Shown: positions 7,275 through 20,629 of the stretch, in pieces
How positions within the stretch are numbered: the first letter of the stretch is position 1
Layout of the letters: each line of letters begins with the position of its first letter
Origin: Actinomycetospora succinea
GTDB lineage: Bacteria; Actinomycetota; Actinomycetes; Mycobacteriales; Pseudonocardiaceae
Length of the DNA stretch: 64,000 bases
Assembly (NCBI RefSeq): GCF_004363095.1
Contig: NZ_SNYO01000003.1
Coordinates: forward strand, 496,001-560,000
Direction: 5' to 3'
Position numbers and translations under genes: made by a program
The notes under the pieces: model-generated
What the model saw: only the letters and a program-made list of their open reading frames with translations
Told to the model about the DNA's origin: nothing
The model's database searches: none

Positions 7275-7305
7275 ACGGCCCCGGAGCGCGGAGCTCCGGG
7301 GCCGT
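7275..7305 (+). terminator. Terminator after lsr2
   Basis: A 13-base perfect stem (ACGGCCCCGGAGC with GCTCCGGGGCCGT) and a 5-base loop lie 17 bases after the lsr2 stop, followed by TCGTGT. It can serve in both directions and so would also end readthrough past tRNA-Ile from the minus strand. Confidence 0.75.
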
Positions 7306-7333
7306 TCGTGTCGGTGTGGGTGCACCGTGAGGG

Positions 7334-7407
7334 TGGGCCCAGCTGGATTTGAACCAGCGACCTCGTCGTTATCAGCGACGCGCTCTAACCAACTGAGCTA
7401 TGGGCCC
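7334..7407 (-). tRNA. tRNA-Ile (anticodon GAT)
   Basis: The 74-base gene on the minus strand begins GGGCCCATAGCTC, has the D loop AGTTGGTTA, the anticodon loop CTGATAA (anticodon GAT) on a GTCG/CGAC stem, the T loop TTCAAAT, and ends TGGGCCCA. CCA is not encoded. It lies downstream of the DUF3566 gene, as ileT does in mycobacteria. Confidence 0.96.
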
Positions 7408-7468
7408 CTGAGGTGCGGACGCCACGGTACCCGACGGTCACCGGGCGCCCGACACCGGGATCCCGCGC

Positions 7469-8569
7469 CTAGTCGCGCTCGGAGAGCGTGACCTCGATGC
7501 CGCCGGCGACGTCGGCGGAGATGTTGTAGATGAACGCCGAGACGCTCGCGAGCGCCGTGAACAGGATGATGTTCACGACCCCGATCACCGCCGCGACGCC
7601 GAAGACGCCGCCCGCGGTGATGAGCTCGCCGCCGCCCCCCGCGTCGGAGGTCAGGTCCTGGTAGGTGCCGTTGAGCTGCGCCCACACGCCCATGCCGTCG
7701 AGCACGGCGTAGAGCACGCCGACGGCGAACATCCACACGAAGAACAGGGCCACGCCCAGCACGAGCGCGAGCTTGAGCACCGACCACGGGTCGAACCGGC
7801 GCACCTGCAGGCTCGCCCGCCGCGGCGCCTTGCCGCTGCGCGGACGCCCGGCGGAGAGCTCGGCGACGTCGTCGGGCTCACGACGGGCGTCGTCGTCCTC
7901 GCGGTTGCGCAGGCCGAGCTGCTCCGGCGAGAGCTGGTTGGTCGGCGCGTCGATGCCGGACCCGGTGACCGTCCCGGGCCCGCCGTGCGTCTCGCCCGGA
8001 CGCGACGTGCCCGGTGCGGGCGCGGTGCGCGCCGCGATCGGGATGCCGCCCGACGGCGTCCCCGACCCGTCACCGGGCGGGCGGCCGTAGCCGGGACCCT
8101 GCGGGCCGGGCCCACCCGGACCACCGGGACCGCCGGGGCCGCCCGGACGCGGGAACGGGCCGGACGGCGGGTGCGCGCCCCCCGGCCCGCCGGGACCGGG
8201 CCGCGGCGCACCGCCGCCCGGGGGACCCCCGGGCCGGCCGGTGGGGATCGGGCCCGACGGCGGGCCGGTGGCCGCCCCGCCGCGCTGCCACGGCGGGGGC
8301 GGGCCGGCGGGCCCGCCGGACGTCTCGCCGTCCGAGCCGGTGGCGGACGCCGAGCCGGTGGACTCGCCGTCGGTCGCCTCGCCGGCCGACGCGGCCTTCT
8401 TCTCGTCCTCGACGGCGTCGACCCGGGTCGTCGACTCCGCGTCTCCCCCGTTGCGCTCGGCACTGCGCTCGGCCGGCGCGGACTCCTGCGTGCTCGTCCG
8501 CGTCCCGCCCGCGCCCGACGTCTCCGACGAGGCAGGGTCCGGATCGTCCGGCTTGCTCGGTGTGCTCAC
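7469..8569 (-). CDS. DUF3566 membrane protein with long Pro/Gly-rich cytosolic arm
   Basis: A 366-residue protein. Residues 1 to about 245 are disordered and rich in Pro, Gly and Ser, including PPSGPIP and PPSGPFP. The C-terminal DUF3566 domain begins VRRFDPWSVLKLALVLGVAL and has two membrane helices (VLKLALVLGVALFFVWMFAV and FGVAAVIGVVNIILFTALAS). It is the gene immediately downstream of gyrA, as Rv0007 is in M. tuberculosis. The start is the GTG at 8567-8569. The function is unknown. The conserved place and membrane topology suggest a cell-envelope or division role, but this is inference. Confidence 0.88.
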   Translation of the reverse strand: MSTPSKPDDPDPASSETSGAGGTRTSTQESAPAERSAERNGGDAESTTRVDAVEDEKKAASAGEATDGESTGSASATGSDGETSGGPAGPPPPWQRGGAATGPPSGPIPTGRPGGPPGGGAPRPGPGGPGGAHPPSGPFPRPGGPGGPGGPGGPGPQGPGYGRPPGDGSGTPSGGIPIAARTAPAPGTSRPGETHGGPGTVTGSGIDAPTNQLSPEQLGLRNREDDDARREPDDVAELSAGRPRSGKAPRRASLQVRRFDPWSVLKLALVLGVALFFVWMFAVGVLYAVLDGMGVWAQLNGTYQDLTSDAGGGGELITAGGVFGVAAVIGVVNIILFTALASVSAFIYNISADVAGGIEVTLSERD

Positions 8570-8638
8570 GGAAGAACTCGCTTCGTCGGTCGGTGACGGC
8601 GGTCGGGAGGGATCACGCGTCGATCAGGGCTGGGACGG

Positions 8639-11152
8639 TCACGGCTGCGGCTGCGAGGACGTCGACCCGCCCGCGTCGGGGTCGGCGGCCTCCTCGGCGT
8701 TGCGCGCGATCGCGAGCAGGGTGCCGTTCTCCCCGAGGTTCATCAGGCGCACGCCCTTGGTCTGGCGTCCCGCCTTGCGGACCTCCTTGGCGGTCGTGCG
8801 GATGACCCCGCCGCTCGTCGTGATCGCGTACAGCTCGTCGTCGAGCTCGACGATGAGCGCGCCGACGAGGGTCCCGCGACGACGGTCGTACTGCAGCGTC
8901 AGCACGCCCTTGCCGCCCCGGTTCTGCACCGGGTACTCGTCGATCGGCGTGCGCTTGGCGTAGCCGCCACCGGTCGCGACCAGCAGGAACGTCCCGTCGC
9001 GCACGACGCCGAGCGAGAGCAGCTCGTCGCCCGAGTTGAAACGCATGCCGGTGACGCCGGAGGTGGCGCGGCCCATCGGGCGCAGCGCGTCGTCGCTGGC
9101 CGTGAACCGGATCGACTGGCCCTCGGCGGACACGAGCAGGAGGTCGTCGTCACCGGAGCAGAGCACGGCGCCGACGAGCTCGTCGCCCTCGCGCAGGTTG
9201 ATCCCGATGAGGCCGCCGGAGCGGTTGGAGTCGAAGTCGGTCAGGCGCGACTTCTTGACCAGGCCGCCCTGCGTCGCGAGCACCAGGTACGGCGCCGCGT
9301 CGTAGTCCTTGATGTGCATGACCTGCGCGATCTGCTCCTCGGGCTGGAAGGCGAGGAGGTTCGCGACGTGCTGGCCGCGCGCGTTGCGGTTGGCCTCGGG
9401 CAGCTCGTAGGCCTTCGCCCGGTACACGCGCCCCTTGTTGGTGAAGAACAGCAGCCAGTCGTGGGTGGAGCAGACGAAGAAGTGGGCGACCAGGTCGTCC
9501 TGCTTGAGCGTCGCGCCCTGCACGCCCCGCCCGCCGCGCTTCTGCGCGCGGTAGAGGTCGGTCTTGGTGCGCTTCGCGTAGCCGGTGCGCGTGATCGTGA
9601 CGACCACGTCCTCGACGGCGATGAGGTCGGAGTCGGCGACCTCGCCGTCGTAGCCGACGAGGCGGGTCAGGCGGTCGTCGCCGTACTTCTCGACGATCTC
9701 GCCGAGCTCGTCGCGGATGATCTGCCGCTGGCGTTCCGGGCGGGCGAGGATGTCCTCGAGGTCCCGGATCGTCGCCTCGATCTCGGCCAGCTCGTCGATG
9801 ATCTTCTGGCGCTCGAGGGCGGCCAGGCGACGCAGCTGCATGTCCAGGATCGCCTGGGCCTGGATCTCGTCGATCTCGAGCAGGTCGATCAGGCCGGCGC
9901 GGGCGACGTCGACGGTCTCCGACGCGCGGATCAGGGCGATGACCTCGTCGAGGGCGTCGAGCGCCTTGACCAGACCACGCAGGATGTGGGCCCGCTCCTC
10001 GGCCTTGCGCAGGCGGAAGCGCGTGCGCCGGACGATGACGTCGATCTGGTGGCGGATCCAGTGCCGGATCATCTGGTCGAGCCGCAGGGTGCGCGGCACG
10101 CCGTCGACGATCGAGAGCATGTTGACGCCGAAGCTGTACTGCAGCTGCGTGTGCTTGTAGAGGTTGTTCAGCACGACCTTCGCGACGGCGTCGCGGCGCA
10201 GCGTGATGACGATGCGGCGGCCCACGCGGTCCGACGACTCGTCGTTGATCTCGGAGATGCCCTGGATGCGGCCGTCGCGCACGAGCGTCGCGATCGACTC
10301 GATGAGCGAGTCGGGGTTGACCTGGTAGGGCAGCTCGGTGACGACCAGGATCGTGCGGCCCTTGGCGTCCTCCTCCACCTCGACCACCGCGCGCATGCGG
10401 ATCGACCCGCGACCGGTGCGGTAGGCCGACTCGATGCCGTCGGTGCCGACGACGAGGCCGGCGGTGGGGAAGTCGGGCCCCTTGATGAAGCCCATGAGGG
10501 CCTCGAGGGTCTCCTCCTCCGAGGCCTCCGGGTTGTCGAGCGCCCACGTCGCGCCCGCTGCCACCTCGCGCAGGTTGTGCGGCGGCATGTTGGTGGCCAT
10601 GCCGACCGCGATCCCGGCGCTGCCGTTGATCAGCAGGTTCGGCACCCGACCGGGGAGCACCGTGGGCTCCTGCGTACGGCCGTCGTAGTTGTCGGCGAAG
10701 TCGACGGTCTCCTCGTCGATGTCGGCGAGCATCGACATCGCGAGCGGCGTCAGGCGGCACTCGGTGTAGCGCATGGCCGCGGCGGGGTCGTTGCCCGGCG
10801 ACCCGAAGTTGCCCTGGCCGTCGATGAGCGGGTAGCGCATCGACCACGGCTGGGCGAGGCGCACGAGGGCGTCGTAGATCGCCGAGTCGCCGTGGGGGTG
10901 GTAGTTGCCCATGACGTCGCCGACGACGCGGGCGCACTTGACGTAGCTGCGGTCGGGCCGGAAGCCCGAGTCGTACATCGAGTACAGGACGCGGCGGTGG
11001 ACCGGCTTGAGCCCGTCCTCCACCAGGGGCAGCGCGCGACCCACGATGACCGACATCGCGTAGTCGATGTAGGAGCGCTGCATCTCCTGCTGGATGTCGA
11101 CCGGCTCGATGCGGTCGCCGGACCCACCGGGAGGCAGGGTCGTCTCGGTCAC
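8639..11152 (-). CDS. gyrA: DNA gyrase subunit A
   Basis: An 837-residue GyrA, the DNA-cleaving subunit that with GyrB introduces negative supercoils. The catalytic Tyr is Tyr129 in AAMRYTE. The quinolone region reads [17 protein letters not shown] with Ser90 and Asp94 at the two classic resistance positions, the sensitive-type residues. The C-terminal DNA-wrapping domain has the GyrA box [10 protein letters not shown]. The start is the GTG at 11150-11152 after AGGAGG. It lies 188 bases downstream of gyrB and upstream of DUF3566, the standard actinobacterial order. Confidence 0.98.
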   Translation of the reverse strand: MTETTLPPGGSGDRIEPVDIQQEMQRSYIDYAMSVIVGRALPLVEDGLKPVHRRVLYSMYDSGFRPDRSYVKCARVVGDVMGNYHPHGDSAIYDALVRLAQPWSMRYPLIDGQGNFGSPGNDPAAAMRYTECRLTPLAMSMLADIDEETVDFADNYDGRTQEPTVLPGRVPNLLINGSAGIAVGMATNMPPHNLREVAAGATWALDNPEASEEETLEALMGFIKGPDFPTAGLVVGTDGIESAYRTGRGSIRMRAVVEVEEDAKGRTILVVTELPYQVNPDSLIESIATLVRDGRIQGISEINDESSDRVGRRIVITLRRDAVAKVVLNNLYKHTQLQYSFGVNMLSIVDGVPRTLRLDQMIRHWIRHQIDVIVRRTRFRLRKAEERAHILRGLVKALDALDEVIALIRASETVDVARAGLIDLLEIDEIQAQAILDMQLRRLAALERQKIIDELAEIEATIRDLEDILARPERQRQIIRDELGEIVEKYGDDRLTRLVGYDGEVADSDLIAVEDVVVTITRTGYAKRTKTDLYRAQKRGGRGVQGATLKQDDLVAHFFVCSTHDWLLFFTNKGRVYRAKAYELPEANRNARGQHVANLLAFQPEEQIAQVMHIKDYDAAPYLVLATQGGLVKKSRLTDFDSNRSGGLIGINLREGDELVGAVLCSGDDDLLLVSAEGQSIRFTASDDALRPMGRATSGVTGMRFNSGDELLSLGVVRDGTFLLVATGGGYAKRTPIDEYPVQNRGGKGVLTLQYDRRRGTLVGALIVELDDELYAITTSGGVIRTTAKEVRKAGRQTKGVRLMNLGENGTLLAIARNAEEAADPDAGGSTSSQPQP

Positions 11153-11303
11153 GCGGTGCTCACCCTCCTGGCACCCCTCGCACAGGGCACCGGACGCTCT
11201 CGATCGTATCGGGGCCGGGATCGATCTCCCGGCTCCCCCGGACGGCCCGTCGCGGCGTGTTCGCGCCGGTCAGGGGCCTGTCGGGTTCGGGACGGAGTGC
11301 GTG

Positions 11304-11317
11304 GTTCCACGGGAAAC
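11304..11317. promoter_or_regulatory. Degenerate parS-like site
   Basis: GTTCCACGGGAAAC between gyrB and gyrA differs from the good parS core at 25258 (GTTCCACGTGAAAC) at one central position. It keeps both half-sites and lies within 15 kb of parAB and oriC. It may be a weak ParB site; the central CG step is changed. Confidence 0.4.
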
Positions 11318-11340
11318 CGGCCCCCTTCCCTCGACCTCGA

Positions 11341-14313
<2,973 letters not shown>

Positions 14314-14330
<17 letters not shown>

Positions 14331-15492
14331 CAGATCCACCCCCTGTCGTCCTAGCGACCGCAGTCGTTTCACGGACCGTGCCCGAATCGACCACGTAGCG
14401 TGCTCCCTGCAGGTCGTCCGGCACATCGTCGTCCACCGCGGCCGTCACGAGCACCTGCTCGGCGCGTGCGGCGGTGCGCGCCAGCGCCCGGCGGCGCCGG
14501 ACGTCGAGCTCGGCGAAGACGTCGTCGAGCACCAGCACCGGCTCCGAGCCCTCCCCGCGCAGCAGCTCGAAGCCGCCGAGGCGCAGCGCGAGCGCGAGCG
14601 ACCAGGACTCGCCGTGGCTCGCGTAGCCCTTCGCGGGGCCGTCGCCGAGCGTGAGCTCGAGGTCGTCGCGGTGGGGGCCGACGAGGCACACGCCGCGCTC
14701 GATCTCCTGGCTGCGCCGCCGGCGCATCTCCTCGAGCAGCATCGCCTCGACGTCCTCCACGGCCGGCTGCACCGCCTCCGGCGCGCCCAGGGCGTCCACG
14801 GTCTCCGCGCGCGAGCGGTAGCGCGCCCCGACCGGCTCCGACTCGGGCGCGACCTCGGCGTAGGAGGCGGTCACGTGCGGCGCGAGCGCGGCGGTGAGCT
14901 CGAGGCGCCCGGTGACGAGCGCGGCGCCGGCCCGGGCGAGGTGGGCGTCCCAGACGTCGAGCGTGCTGGTGTCGCCGCGGGCGTGGCGCGCGGTCTTGAG
15001 CAGGGCCGAGCGCTGGCGCAGCACCTTGTCGTACTCGGCTCGCACGCCCGCCCAGCGCGGCGCGCGGGAGACCAGCAGCTCGTCGAGGAAGCGGCGCCGC
15101 TCGCCCGGATCCCCCCGGACCAGCGCGAGGTCCTCGGGCGCGAACACGACCGTGCGGACGATCCCGAGCACCTCGCGCGGACTGCGCACCGGCGCGCGGT
15201 TGACCCGCGCCCGGTTGGCCTTCCCGCTCGCGATCTCGACCTGGACGGTGAGCTCGCGGCCCTCGTTGACCGCGACCGCCCGCACCGACGCCGACGACGC
15301 GCCCCGCCGGATCAGCGGGGCGTCGTTCGCGACCCGGTGCGAGGACAGGGTCGCGAGGTAGCCGACGGCCTCGACCAGGTTGGTCTTGCCCTGGCCATTG
15401 GCCCCCACCAGCACCGATACCCCGGGCGCGAAGGTGAGGTCGGCCTGTTCCCAGGAGCGGAAGTCGGTGACCGAGAGCGCCCGGACGTACAT
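14314..15492 (-). CDS. recF: DNA repair and gap-protection ATPase RecF
   Basis: A 392-residue RecF, the SMC-like ATPase that with RecO and RecR loads RecA at gaps. Walker A is GANGQGKT at residues 30-37, the signature segment lies near SHGESWSLALALRL and Walker B is VLVLDD at 319-324, followed by VFAELD. The start is the ATG at 15490-15492. It sits between gnd (8 bases upstream) and dciA (overlapping), the usual Pseudonocardiales/Streptomyces order. Confidence 0.97.
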
Positions 15493-15500
15493 CCGCTCCC

Positions 15501-16412
15501 TCAGCCCCCCGTGGGCGGCTCGTTAGCGGCCTCGCCGGCCTTGTGCGTGGCGTGCCCGCCGAACTGGGCACGCAGCGCCGCGACCGCCTTCATGGCCGGC
15601 GAGTCGACCTGGCGCGAGGCGAACCGCGCGAACAGGGCCGCCGAGATCACCGGGGCCGGCACGGCGTGCACGATCGCCTCGTCGACGGTCCAGCGGCCCT
15701 CGCCGGAGTCCTCGGCGTAGCCGGTGATCTGGTCGAGGTGCGGGTCGGCCTCGAGCGCCCGGACCATGAGGTCGAGCAGCCAGCTGCGCACCACGGTGCC
15801 GCGGCTCCACGCCTTCATCACGGCACCGACGTTGTCGACCGGGCCGCCGGCGGACAGCAGCTCGTAGCCCTCCGCGTAGGCCTGCATGAGGCCGTACTCG
15901 ACGCCGTTGTGGACCATCTTCGCGTAGTGCCCCGCGCCGACCGGGCCGGCGTGCACGAAGCCCTCCTCGCGCGGGCCCTCGGGCCGCAGGGCGTCGAACA
16001 CCGGCAGCAGCCGCTCGATGTCGGCGGCGTCGCCGCCCGCCATGAGGCCGTAGCCCTCGGTGCGGCCCCAGACCCCGCCCGAGACGCCGCAGTCGACGTA
16101 CCGGACGCCCAAGGTGTCGAGCAGTTCCGCGTGCACGGCGTCGTCGGTGAACTTGCTGTTGCCGCCGTCGACGACCAGGTCACCGGCCTCGAGGAGGTCA
16201 GCCAGCGCGGTGACGGTCGAGTTCGTGGCCTCGCCGGCCGGGACCATCAGCCAGATCGTGCGCGGCGCCGTGAGCGTCTTGACGAGCTCGTCGAGCGAGG
16301 CGACGTCGCCCGACCCGTCGTTCGCGTACCCGACGACCTCGTGACCGGCGGCGCGCAGCCGCTCGGCCATGTTGCCGCCCATCCGTCCGAGACCGACCAT
16401 CCCCAGCTGCAC
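15501..16412 (-). CDS. gnd: 6-phosphogluconate dehydrogenase, decarboxylating (short form)
   Basis: A 303-residue member of the 6-phosphogluconate dehydrogenase family, producing ribulose 5-phosphate and reduced cofactor in the pentose phosphate pathway. The Rossmann motif is GMVGLGRMGGNMAERL at the N-terminus; substrate-binding segments are DGGNSKFTDD, CGVSGGVWG and HYAKMVHNGVEYG. The length identifies the short form, which is often NAD-linked. It lies between dnaN and recF, as in Streptomyces, whereas mycobacteria have an unrelated gap or a different gnd place. The start is the ATG at 16410-16412. Confidence 0.93.
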   Translation of the reverse strand: MQLGMVGLGRMGGNMAERLRAAGHEVVGYANDGSGDVASLDELVKTLTAPRTIWLMVPAGEATNSTVTALADLLEAGDLVVDGGNSKFTDDAVHAELLDTLGVRYVDCGVSGGVWGRTEGYGLMAGGDAADIERLLPVFDALRPEGPREEGFVHAGPVGAGHYAKMVHNGVEYGLMQAYAEGYELLSAGGPVDNVGAVMKAWSRGTVVRSWLLDLMVRALEADPHLDQITGYAEDSGEGRWTVDEAIVHAVPAPVISAALFARFASRQVDSPAMKAVAALRAQFGGHATHKAGEAANEPPTGG

Positions 16413-16487
16413 GTCGCCATTCCTCTCGTCTACCGCCCCACCACGGGACGTGTCCTGCGCTCGGGTCGGGGGCGGGCGGGGCGGGCC

Positions 16488-17720
16488 TCAGCCCGGGAGC
16501 CGCACCGGCATCAAGAGGTAGAGGTATCCGGGACGGGGATCCGGGAGGTCCTCGGCGTGGTCGCTCGGGCCGGGCTCGACGGCCGTGGCGCCGCCCTCGG
16601 CCGGCTCGGCCTCGCCGGCGCCGTCGTCGTTCGCGTCGGCGGGCGAGGCGGGCCGCAGCAGGGCGGGGCGGCTCGGCGTCGTGAACGACAGGTGGGCGTG
16701 GTCGGCCCCGAGGGCGCCCAGGCCGTCGAGCAGGTAGCCGGGGTTGAACGCGATGGTCAGCGGCTCGCCGACGAACCGGCAGGACAGCTCCTCCTCGGCG
16801 CTGCCCTCGTCGTCGCCGCCGGCGGTGAGGCGCAGCGTGTCGTCGGCGAACTCGAGACGCACCTGCGTGCCGCGCTCGGCGACCAGCGACACGCGCTTGA
16901 TCGCCTCGACCAGAGGGGCGATCTCGATGACCGCCGCCGACGTGTGCTCCTTGGGCAGCAGCTGGCGGTAGCGCGGGAACTCGGCGTCGAGCAGCCGGGT
17001 GGTGGACCGGCGCCCGCCGCCGGCGAGGCCCAGCAGGCCGTCGCCGCGGGCCAGCGCGAGCTCGATGCGCGAGCCGGAGGACGTCAGCGTCTTGGCGGCC
17101 TCGGCGAGCGTCTTGGCGGGGGCGAGCAGCGCCACCTCGCCCGACTCGCCGCCGCCCGCGCTCTCGCCCGGCTCCCAGGCGAACTCGCGGACGGCGAGGC
17201 GGAACCGGTCGGTGGCGGCGAGCGTGAGCGTCGAGCCGTCGATCTCGATGCGGATGCCGGTGAGCATCGGCAGCGTGTCGTCGCGGCCGGCGGCGACCGC
17301 GACCTGCGAGACCGCCTGGGCGAACACCTCGGGCGCGAGCGCACCGGCGACCGGCGGCATGTCCGGCAGCTGCGGGTAGTCCTCGGCCGACATGGTCGGG
17401 AGGCTGAACCGGGCGTTGCCGCACGCGATGGCCGCGCGCGGCCCGTCGACCGTGACGTCGACCGGGTGCGGCGGCAGGGCGCGGGTGATGTCGGCGAGCA
17501 GGCGGCCGGAGACCAGCGCGCGGCCGGCGTCGCCGATCATCGCCGGGACCTCGACGCGGGCGGAGACCTCGTAGTCGAACCCCGAGACCGTCAGCGTCCC
17601 GTCGCCCTCGGTGTCGAGCAGGACGCCGCCGAGGACCGGGACGGGCGCGCGGCTCGGCAGGCTGCGGGCGACGAAGGCGACGGCGTCGGCGAGGGCGTCT
17701 CGTTCGACGCGGAACTTCAT
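16488..17720 (-). CDS. dnaN: DNA polymerase III beta sliding clamp
   Basis: A 410-residue sliding clamp. It starts [20 protein letters not shown] at the ATG at 17718-17720 and shows the three repeated clamp domains and a C-terminal PVRLPG strand (MPVRLPG). An Asp/Glu- and Ala-rich insertion near residues 365-395 ([20 protein letters not shown]) extends a loop of domain III. The clamp tethers DNA polymerase III to DNA. It is the first gene after oriC on this strand. Confidence 0.97.
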   Translation of the reverse strand: MKFRVERDALADAVAFVARSLPSRAPVPVLGGVLLDTEGDGTLTVSGFDYEVSARVEVPAMIGDAGRALVSGRLLADITRALPPHPVDVTVDGPRAAIACGNARFSLPTMSAEDYPQLPDMPPVAGALAPEVFAQAVSQVAVAAGRDDTLPMLTGIRIEIDGSTLTLAATDRFRLAVREFAWEPGESAGGGESGEVALLAPAKTLAEAAKTLTSSGSRIELALARGDGLLGLAGGGRRSTTRLLDAEFPRYRQLLPKEHTSAAVIEIAPLVEAIKRVSLVAERGTQVRLEFADDTLRLTAGGDDEGSAEEELSCRFVGEPLTIAFNPGYLLDGLGALGADHAHLSFTTPSRPALLRPASPADANDDGAGEAEPAEGGATAVEPGPSDHAEDLPDPRPGYLYLLMPVRLPG

Positions 17721-17907
17721 CGCGGGTCCTCCCCCTGCTCGGCCGTGCTGTGTCGATCCCTGGACGCGGGACGCACCCCGGCGCGGGTGCATCACGGTAG
17801 AGCGTGCAGGAGGGGTCCGACACTCCGGGCCCGGTCTCGATTCGAGCCGATCGGGTAGCCCTCGCCCGATCACCGCGTCGGTCCCTCCACGCGTCCACAC
17901 CACCTGT

Positions 17908-17930
17908 TCTTCTGGAGTTCTCCTAGAAGA
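17908..17930. repeat. Dyad in the AT-richest part of oriC
   Basis: Nested inverted repeats TCTTCT-GGAG-TT-CTCC-T-AGAAGA form an almost perfect dyad with one extra T. It lies in the least GC-rich stretch of the gap. It could be part of the unwinding element or a protein-binding site. Confidence 0.5.
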
Positions 17931-18342
17931 GAAAGACAGCAGTACCAGTAGGTCCTGTGCGTGGTGTGGATCGAGACCGTCGGCGCTGGTGGGGCGGCCG
18001 GATCCGGTGTGGACACCTCGACCCGGACCGTGCCCGGATCCGGGGACAGAGCGGCGTGTCCGGTGGACGGGCGACGGCCCGGGCTGCTCGTCCCTGCCGT
18101 TTCCACCGGCGCGCGGTGGATGTCCACAGAGTTGTCCCCAGCTGTGGGTCGATCGGGAGTCGAACGATCGCGGTGTGCTACCGGGGTCGGTGTTCGGCGA
18201 TCCCGGCCGTCGTTTCGTCGTCGGCCACTGCACCTCTCGGTCACGCTGTGTCGCTCGACATGACGTCAGATCTCGACGCAGTGTGATGGTCACGGGCGTC
18301 GGCGGCGTGTCGAGGGGCGGGCGAGGCGGCACCCGCGGCGCC

Positions 18343-18392
18343 GGCGAGGGGCGCCCCTCGCCCGTCTATCAGAGCGAAGGTGCCCTTCGCTC
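18343..18392 (+). repeat. Two-hairpin dispersed repeat, copy 2 (forward)
   Basis: Hairpin 1 is the perfect palindrome GGCGAGGGGCGCCCCTCGCC (18343-18362). Hairpin 2 (18372-18392) has the arms GAGCGAAGG and CCTTCGCTC. It lies 24 bases downstream of the dnaA stop, where it could act as the dnaA terminator, and at the edge of oriC. Confidence 0.88.
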
Positions 18393-18416
18393 AGATCGCG
18401 GACGGGCGGGAGACCG

Positions 18417-20087
18417 TCAGCCGCGGGCGCGCTGCTTGATGCGCGCGGTGAGCTCCTGGACCTGTTCGTAGGTCCGGCGGCGCTCGGCCATCTCCTTGCG
18501 GATCTTCTTGTCCGCGTGCATGACCGTGGTGTGGTCGCGGTTGCCGAAGGTCTGGCCGATCCGGGGCAGCGAGAGGTCGGTGAGCTCGCGGCAGAGGTAC
18601 ATCGCGATCTGCCGGCTCAGGGCGAGCGCCTTGGTCTTGCCCGGGCCGCAGAGGTCGTCGATGGAGACGGAGTAGAACTCGGCGGTCACCGCCATGATCG
18701 TCGGCGCCGTGATCTCCGACTGGCGGGAGTCGGGGATGAGGTCGCGCAGGACGATCTCGGCGAGCTGGAGGTCGATCGGCTGCCGGTTGAGCGACGCGAA
18801 CGCCGTGACACGGATCAGCGCGCCCTCGAGCTCGCGGATGTTGCGCTCGATGCGGTCGGCGATGAACTCGAGGACCTCGGGCGGCGCGGCCATCCGCTCG
18901 CCGGCGGCCTTCTTGCGCAGGATCGCGATGCGGGTCTCGAGCTCGGGCGGCTGGATGTCGGTGATCAGGCCCCACTCGAACCGCGTGCGCAGGCGGTCCT
19001 CGAGCGTCTCCAGCCGCTTGGGCGGGCGGTCGGAGGACACGACGATCTGCTTGTTCGCGTTGTGGAGGGTGTTGAAGGTGTGGAAGAACTCCTCCTGGGT
19101 CCCCTCCTTGCCCTCGAGGAACTGGATGTCGTCCACGAGGAGCACGTCGACGTCGCGGTAGCGGCGCTGGAACGCCACCTTGCGGTCGTCGCGCAGGGAG
19201 TTGATGAAGTCGTTCGTGAACTCCTCGGTCGACACGTACCGCACCCGCATGCCGGAGAACAGCCGCTGGGCGTAGTGCCCGACGGCGTGCAGCAGGTGGG
19301 TCTTGCCGAGCCCGGAGTCGCCCCACACGAACAGCGGGTTGTAGGCGCGGGCCGGGGCCTCGGAGACGGCGACGGCGGCCGCGTGCGCGAACCGGTTCGA
19401 CGCCCCGATGACGAAGGTGTCGAAGGTGTACTTCTCGTTGAGGCGCGTCTGCGAGCGCGGGGCGCCGCGGGCGGGGTCCGGGCCGGTGTCGCGCAGCTCG
19501 GTGACCGCCTCGCCGGGCCCGCGCGGGGTCCAGATCTCGTGGACGGCGGCGAGGCCGTCGCGGACCTCGTCGACCTCCTCCTCGGGGTGCGCCCGGTCCG
19601 GGTTGTGGGTGACCCGTCCGACGCCGGCGGCCGCGGCGATCGCCTCGGCCCGGTGGGAGGACGTGGGTTCGGAGGGCGACGAGGTCGCCGCGAGGTAGCC
19701 GGTGTCCGGGCCGTCGCCGTGGTGCCCGTCGGTGGACGGGTCGCCGTTCGGGGAGGCGGGCAGCGTCACGCGCGGGAGCGGGGAGGTGCTGGGGCCGACC
19801 TCGGGCGTGGGCCGCGCGCTGTGGTCGACGCGGACGGCGAGCGAGACGGGACGGCCGATGTGGCGCGAGAGCGCGGCGACGATCGGGTCCCGGAGGGCCC
19901 GCTCGATGGCCTCCTTGGCGAACTCGCTGGGGGCGGCCAGCAGCGCGGTGTCGTCGAGCAGACCGAGCGGTCGCGTCACCCGCACCCAGGCCCGCTGCTG
20001 GGGGGAGAGCACGGCCGCGTCGCCCGCGGTGAGCTCGGCGACGACCTGGCCCCAGGTCTCGTCGAGGTCGAAGAGCTGGTCCGACAC
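18417..20087 (-). CDS. dnaA: Chromosomal replication initiator DnaA
   Basis: A 556-residue DnaA. Domain I is residues 1 to about 85 and domain II a long acidic and Pro-rich linker to about 215. The AAA+ domain III has Walker A GDSGLGKT at 256-263 and Walker B LLVDD at 316-320. Domain IV carries the DnaA-box-binding signature [11 protein letters not shown] at about 515-525. The start is the GTG at 20085-20087 after a GGAGGGGG ribosome site. DnaA binds the boxes in oriC and also the ones in its own leader, so autoregulation is likely. Confidence 0.98.
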   Translation of the reverse strand: MSDQLFDLDETWGQVVAELTAGDAAVLSPQQRAWVRVTRPLGLLDDTALLAAPSEFAKEAIERALRDPIVAALSRHIGRPVSLAVRVDHSARPTPEVGPSTSPLPRVTLPASPNGDPSTDGHHGDGPDTGYLAATSSPSEPTSSHRAEAIAAAAGVGRVTHNPDRAHPEEEVDEVRDGLAAVHEIWTPRGPGEAVTELRDTGPDPARGAPRSQTRLNEKYTFDTFVIGASNRFAHAAAVAVSEAPARAYNPLFVWGDSGLGKTHLLHAVGHYAQRLFSGMRVRYVSTEEFTNDFINSLRDDRKVAFQRRYRDVDVLLVDDIQFLEGKEGTQEEFFHTFNTLHNANKQIVVSSDRPPKRLETLEDRLRTRFEWGLITDIQPPELETRIAILRKKAAGERMAAPPEVLEFIADRIERNIRELEGALIRVTAFASLNRQPIDLQLAEIVLRDLIPDSRQSEITAPTIMAVTAEFYSVSIDDLCGPGKTKALALSRQIAMYLCRELTDLSLPRIGQTFGNRDHTTVMHADKKIRKEMAERRRTYEQVQELTARIKQRARG

Positions 20088-20145
20088 CGCGCACCCCCTC
20101 CGTCCTGCCGCCGTGAGGACCGTCCGACCCGCTCGTGGGCATGCG

Positions 20146-20165
20146 CGTCCACAGTCTTGTCCACA
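20146..20165 (+). promoter_or_regulatory. DnaA boxes in the dnaA leader
   Basis: CGTCCACAG (20146-20154) is followed by the perfect consensus TTGTCCACA (20157-20165), 11 bases apart. They lie between the dnaA start and its likely promoter, which fits autorepression or titration by DnaA. Confidence 0.65.
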
Positions 20166-20304
20166 ACTGTGCACGACGGCTCGCTGGCGGTGACGAGCGG
20201 GTGCGACGGGCGCCCCCCAGCACCCGGGTCCTCTGTGTCTCCCCCGCTCGGGCGGCACGAGTGCCGGACCCGGGGCCGAGGACCGCGTCCTCGGCGAGAG
20301 GTGG

Positions 20305-20334
20305 ACGCTAACAAGGCTGCGGCGGACCCCACAA
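20305..20334 (-). promoter_or_regulatory. Promoter of dnaA
   Basis: On the minus strand TTGTGG (20334-20329) and TAGCGT (20310-20305) are 18 bases apart, a good actinobacterial vegetative promoter. Transcription would start near 20298, giving a leader of about 210 bases that contains the two DnaA boxes. The whole dnaA-rpmH gap (20088-20485) holds no gene. Confidence 0.6.
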
Positions 20335-20389
20335 GCTCCCTGCCACGAGCGTGCGGACCCGGGGTGGGAGCGTCGGTGGCGGTACCGGC

Positions 20390-20395
20390 TACCCT
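20390..20395 (+). promoter_or_regulatory. Possible -10 of rpmH
   Basis: TACCCT on the plus strand fits TAnnnT and would give a leader of about 85 bases to rpmH. No clear -35 is present, so this is tentative. Confidence 0.35.
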
Positions 20396-20485
20396 GGTCA
20401 CGACCGGAGCCGGCGTCCGACGGGGGCGCCCGGCACCCACCGTGGCGTCGCGATCACGCGGCGCGTTGGAGCAGGAGTACTCGTC

Positions 20486-20629
20486 GTGGCCAAGGGCAAG
20501 CGCACGTTCCAGCCGAACAACCGCCGTCGGTCGAAGACGCACGGCTTCCGGCTGCGCATGCGCACGCGCGCCGGCCGTGCGGTGCTCGCCGCGCGTCGCC
20601 GCAAGGGCCGCGAGACGCTCAGCGCCTGA
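20486..20629 (+). CDS. rpmH: 50S ribosomal protein L34
   Basis: A 47-residue L34 with the invariant sequence [20 protein letters not shown], then [21 protein letters not shown]. It starts at the GTG at 20486-20488 with AGGAG eight bases upstream. It is divergent from dnaA, the universal bacterial origin arrangement, and starts the rpmH-rnpA-yidD-yidC-jag-rsmG-parAB block. Confidence 0.98.
   Translation: MAKGKRTFQPNNRRRSKTHGFRLRMRTRAGRAVLAARRRKGRETLSA

Larger units (their letters stand above)
17721..18416. other. oriC: Replication origin oriC (dnaA-dnaN intergenic region)
   Basis: A 696-base gap without any gene between dnaA and dnaN, the place of oriC in actinobacteria. DnaA-box-like sites, close to TTGTCCACA, are seen at 17892-17900, 18120-18128 (ATGTCCACA) and 18132-18140 (TTGTCCCCA) on the plus strand, and in reverse at 17965-17973 (TGTGGATCG), 18008-18016 (TGTGGACAC) and near 18143 (TGTGGGTCG). 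None is a perfect consensus box. The most AT-rich stretch lies at 17905-17955, next to a dyad. A dispersed two-hairpin repeat occupies the dnaA-proximal end. Strand switching of the gene order about 2 kb away supports the assignment. Confidence 0.85.
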
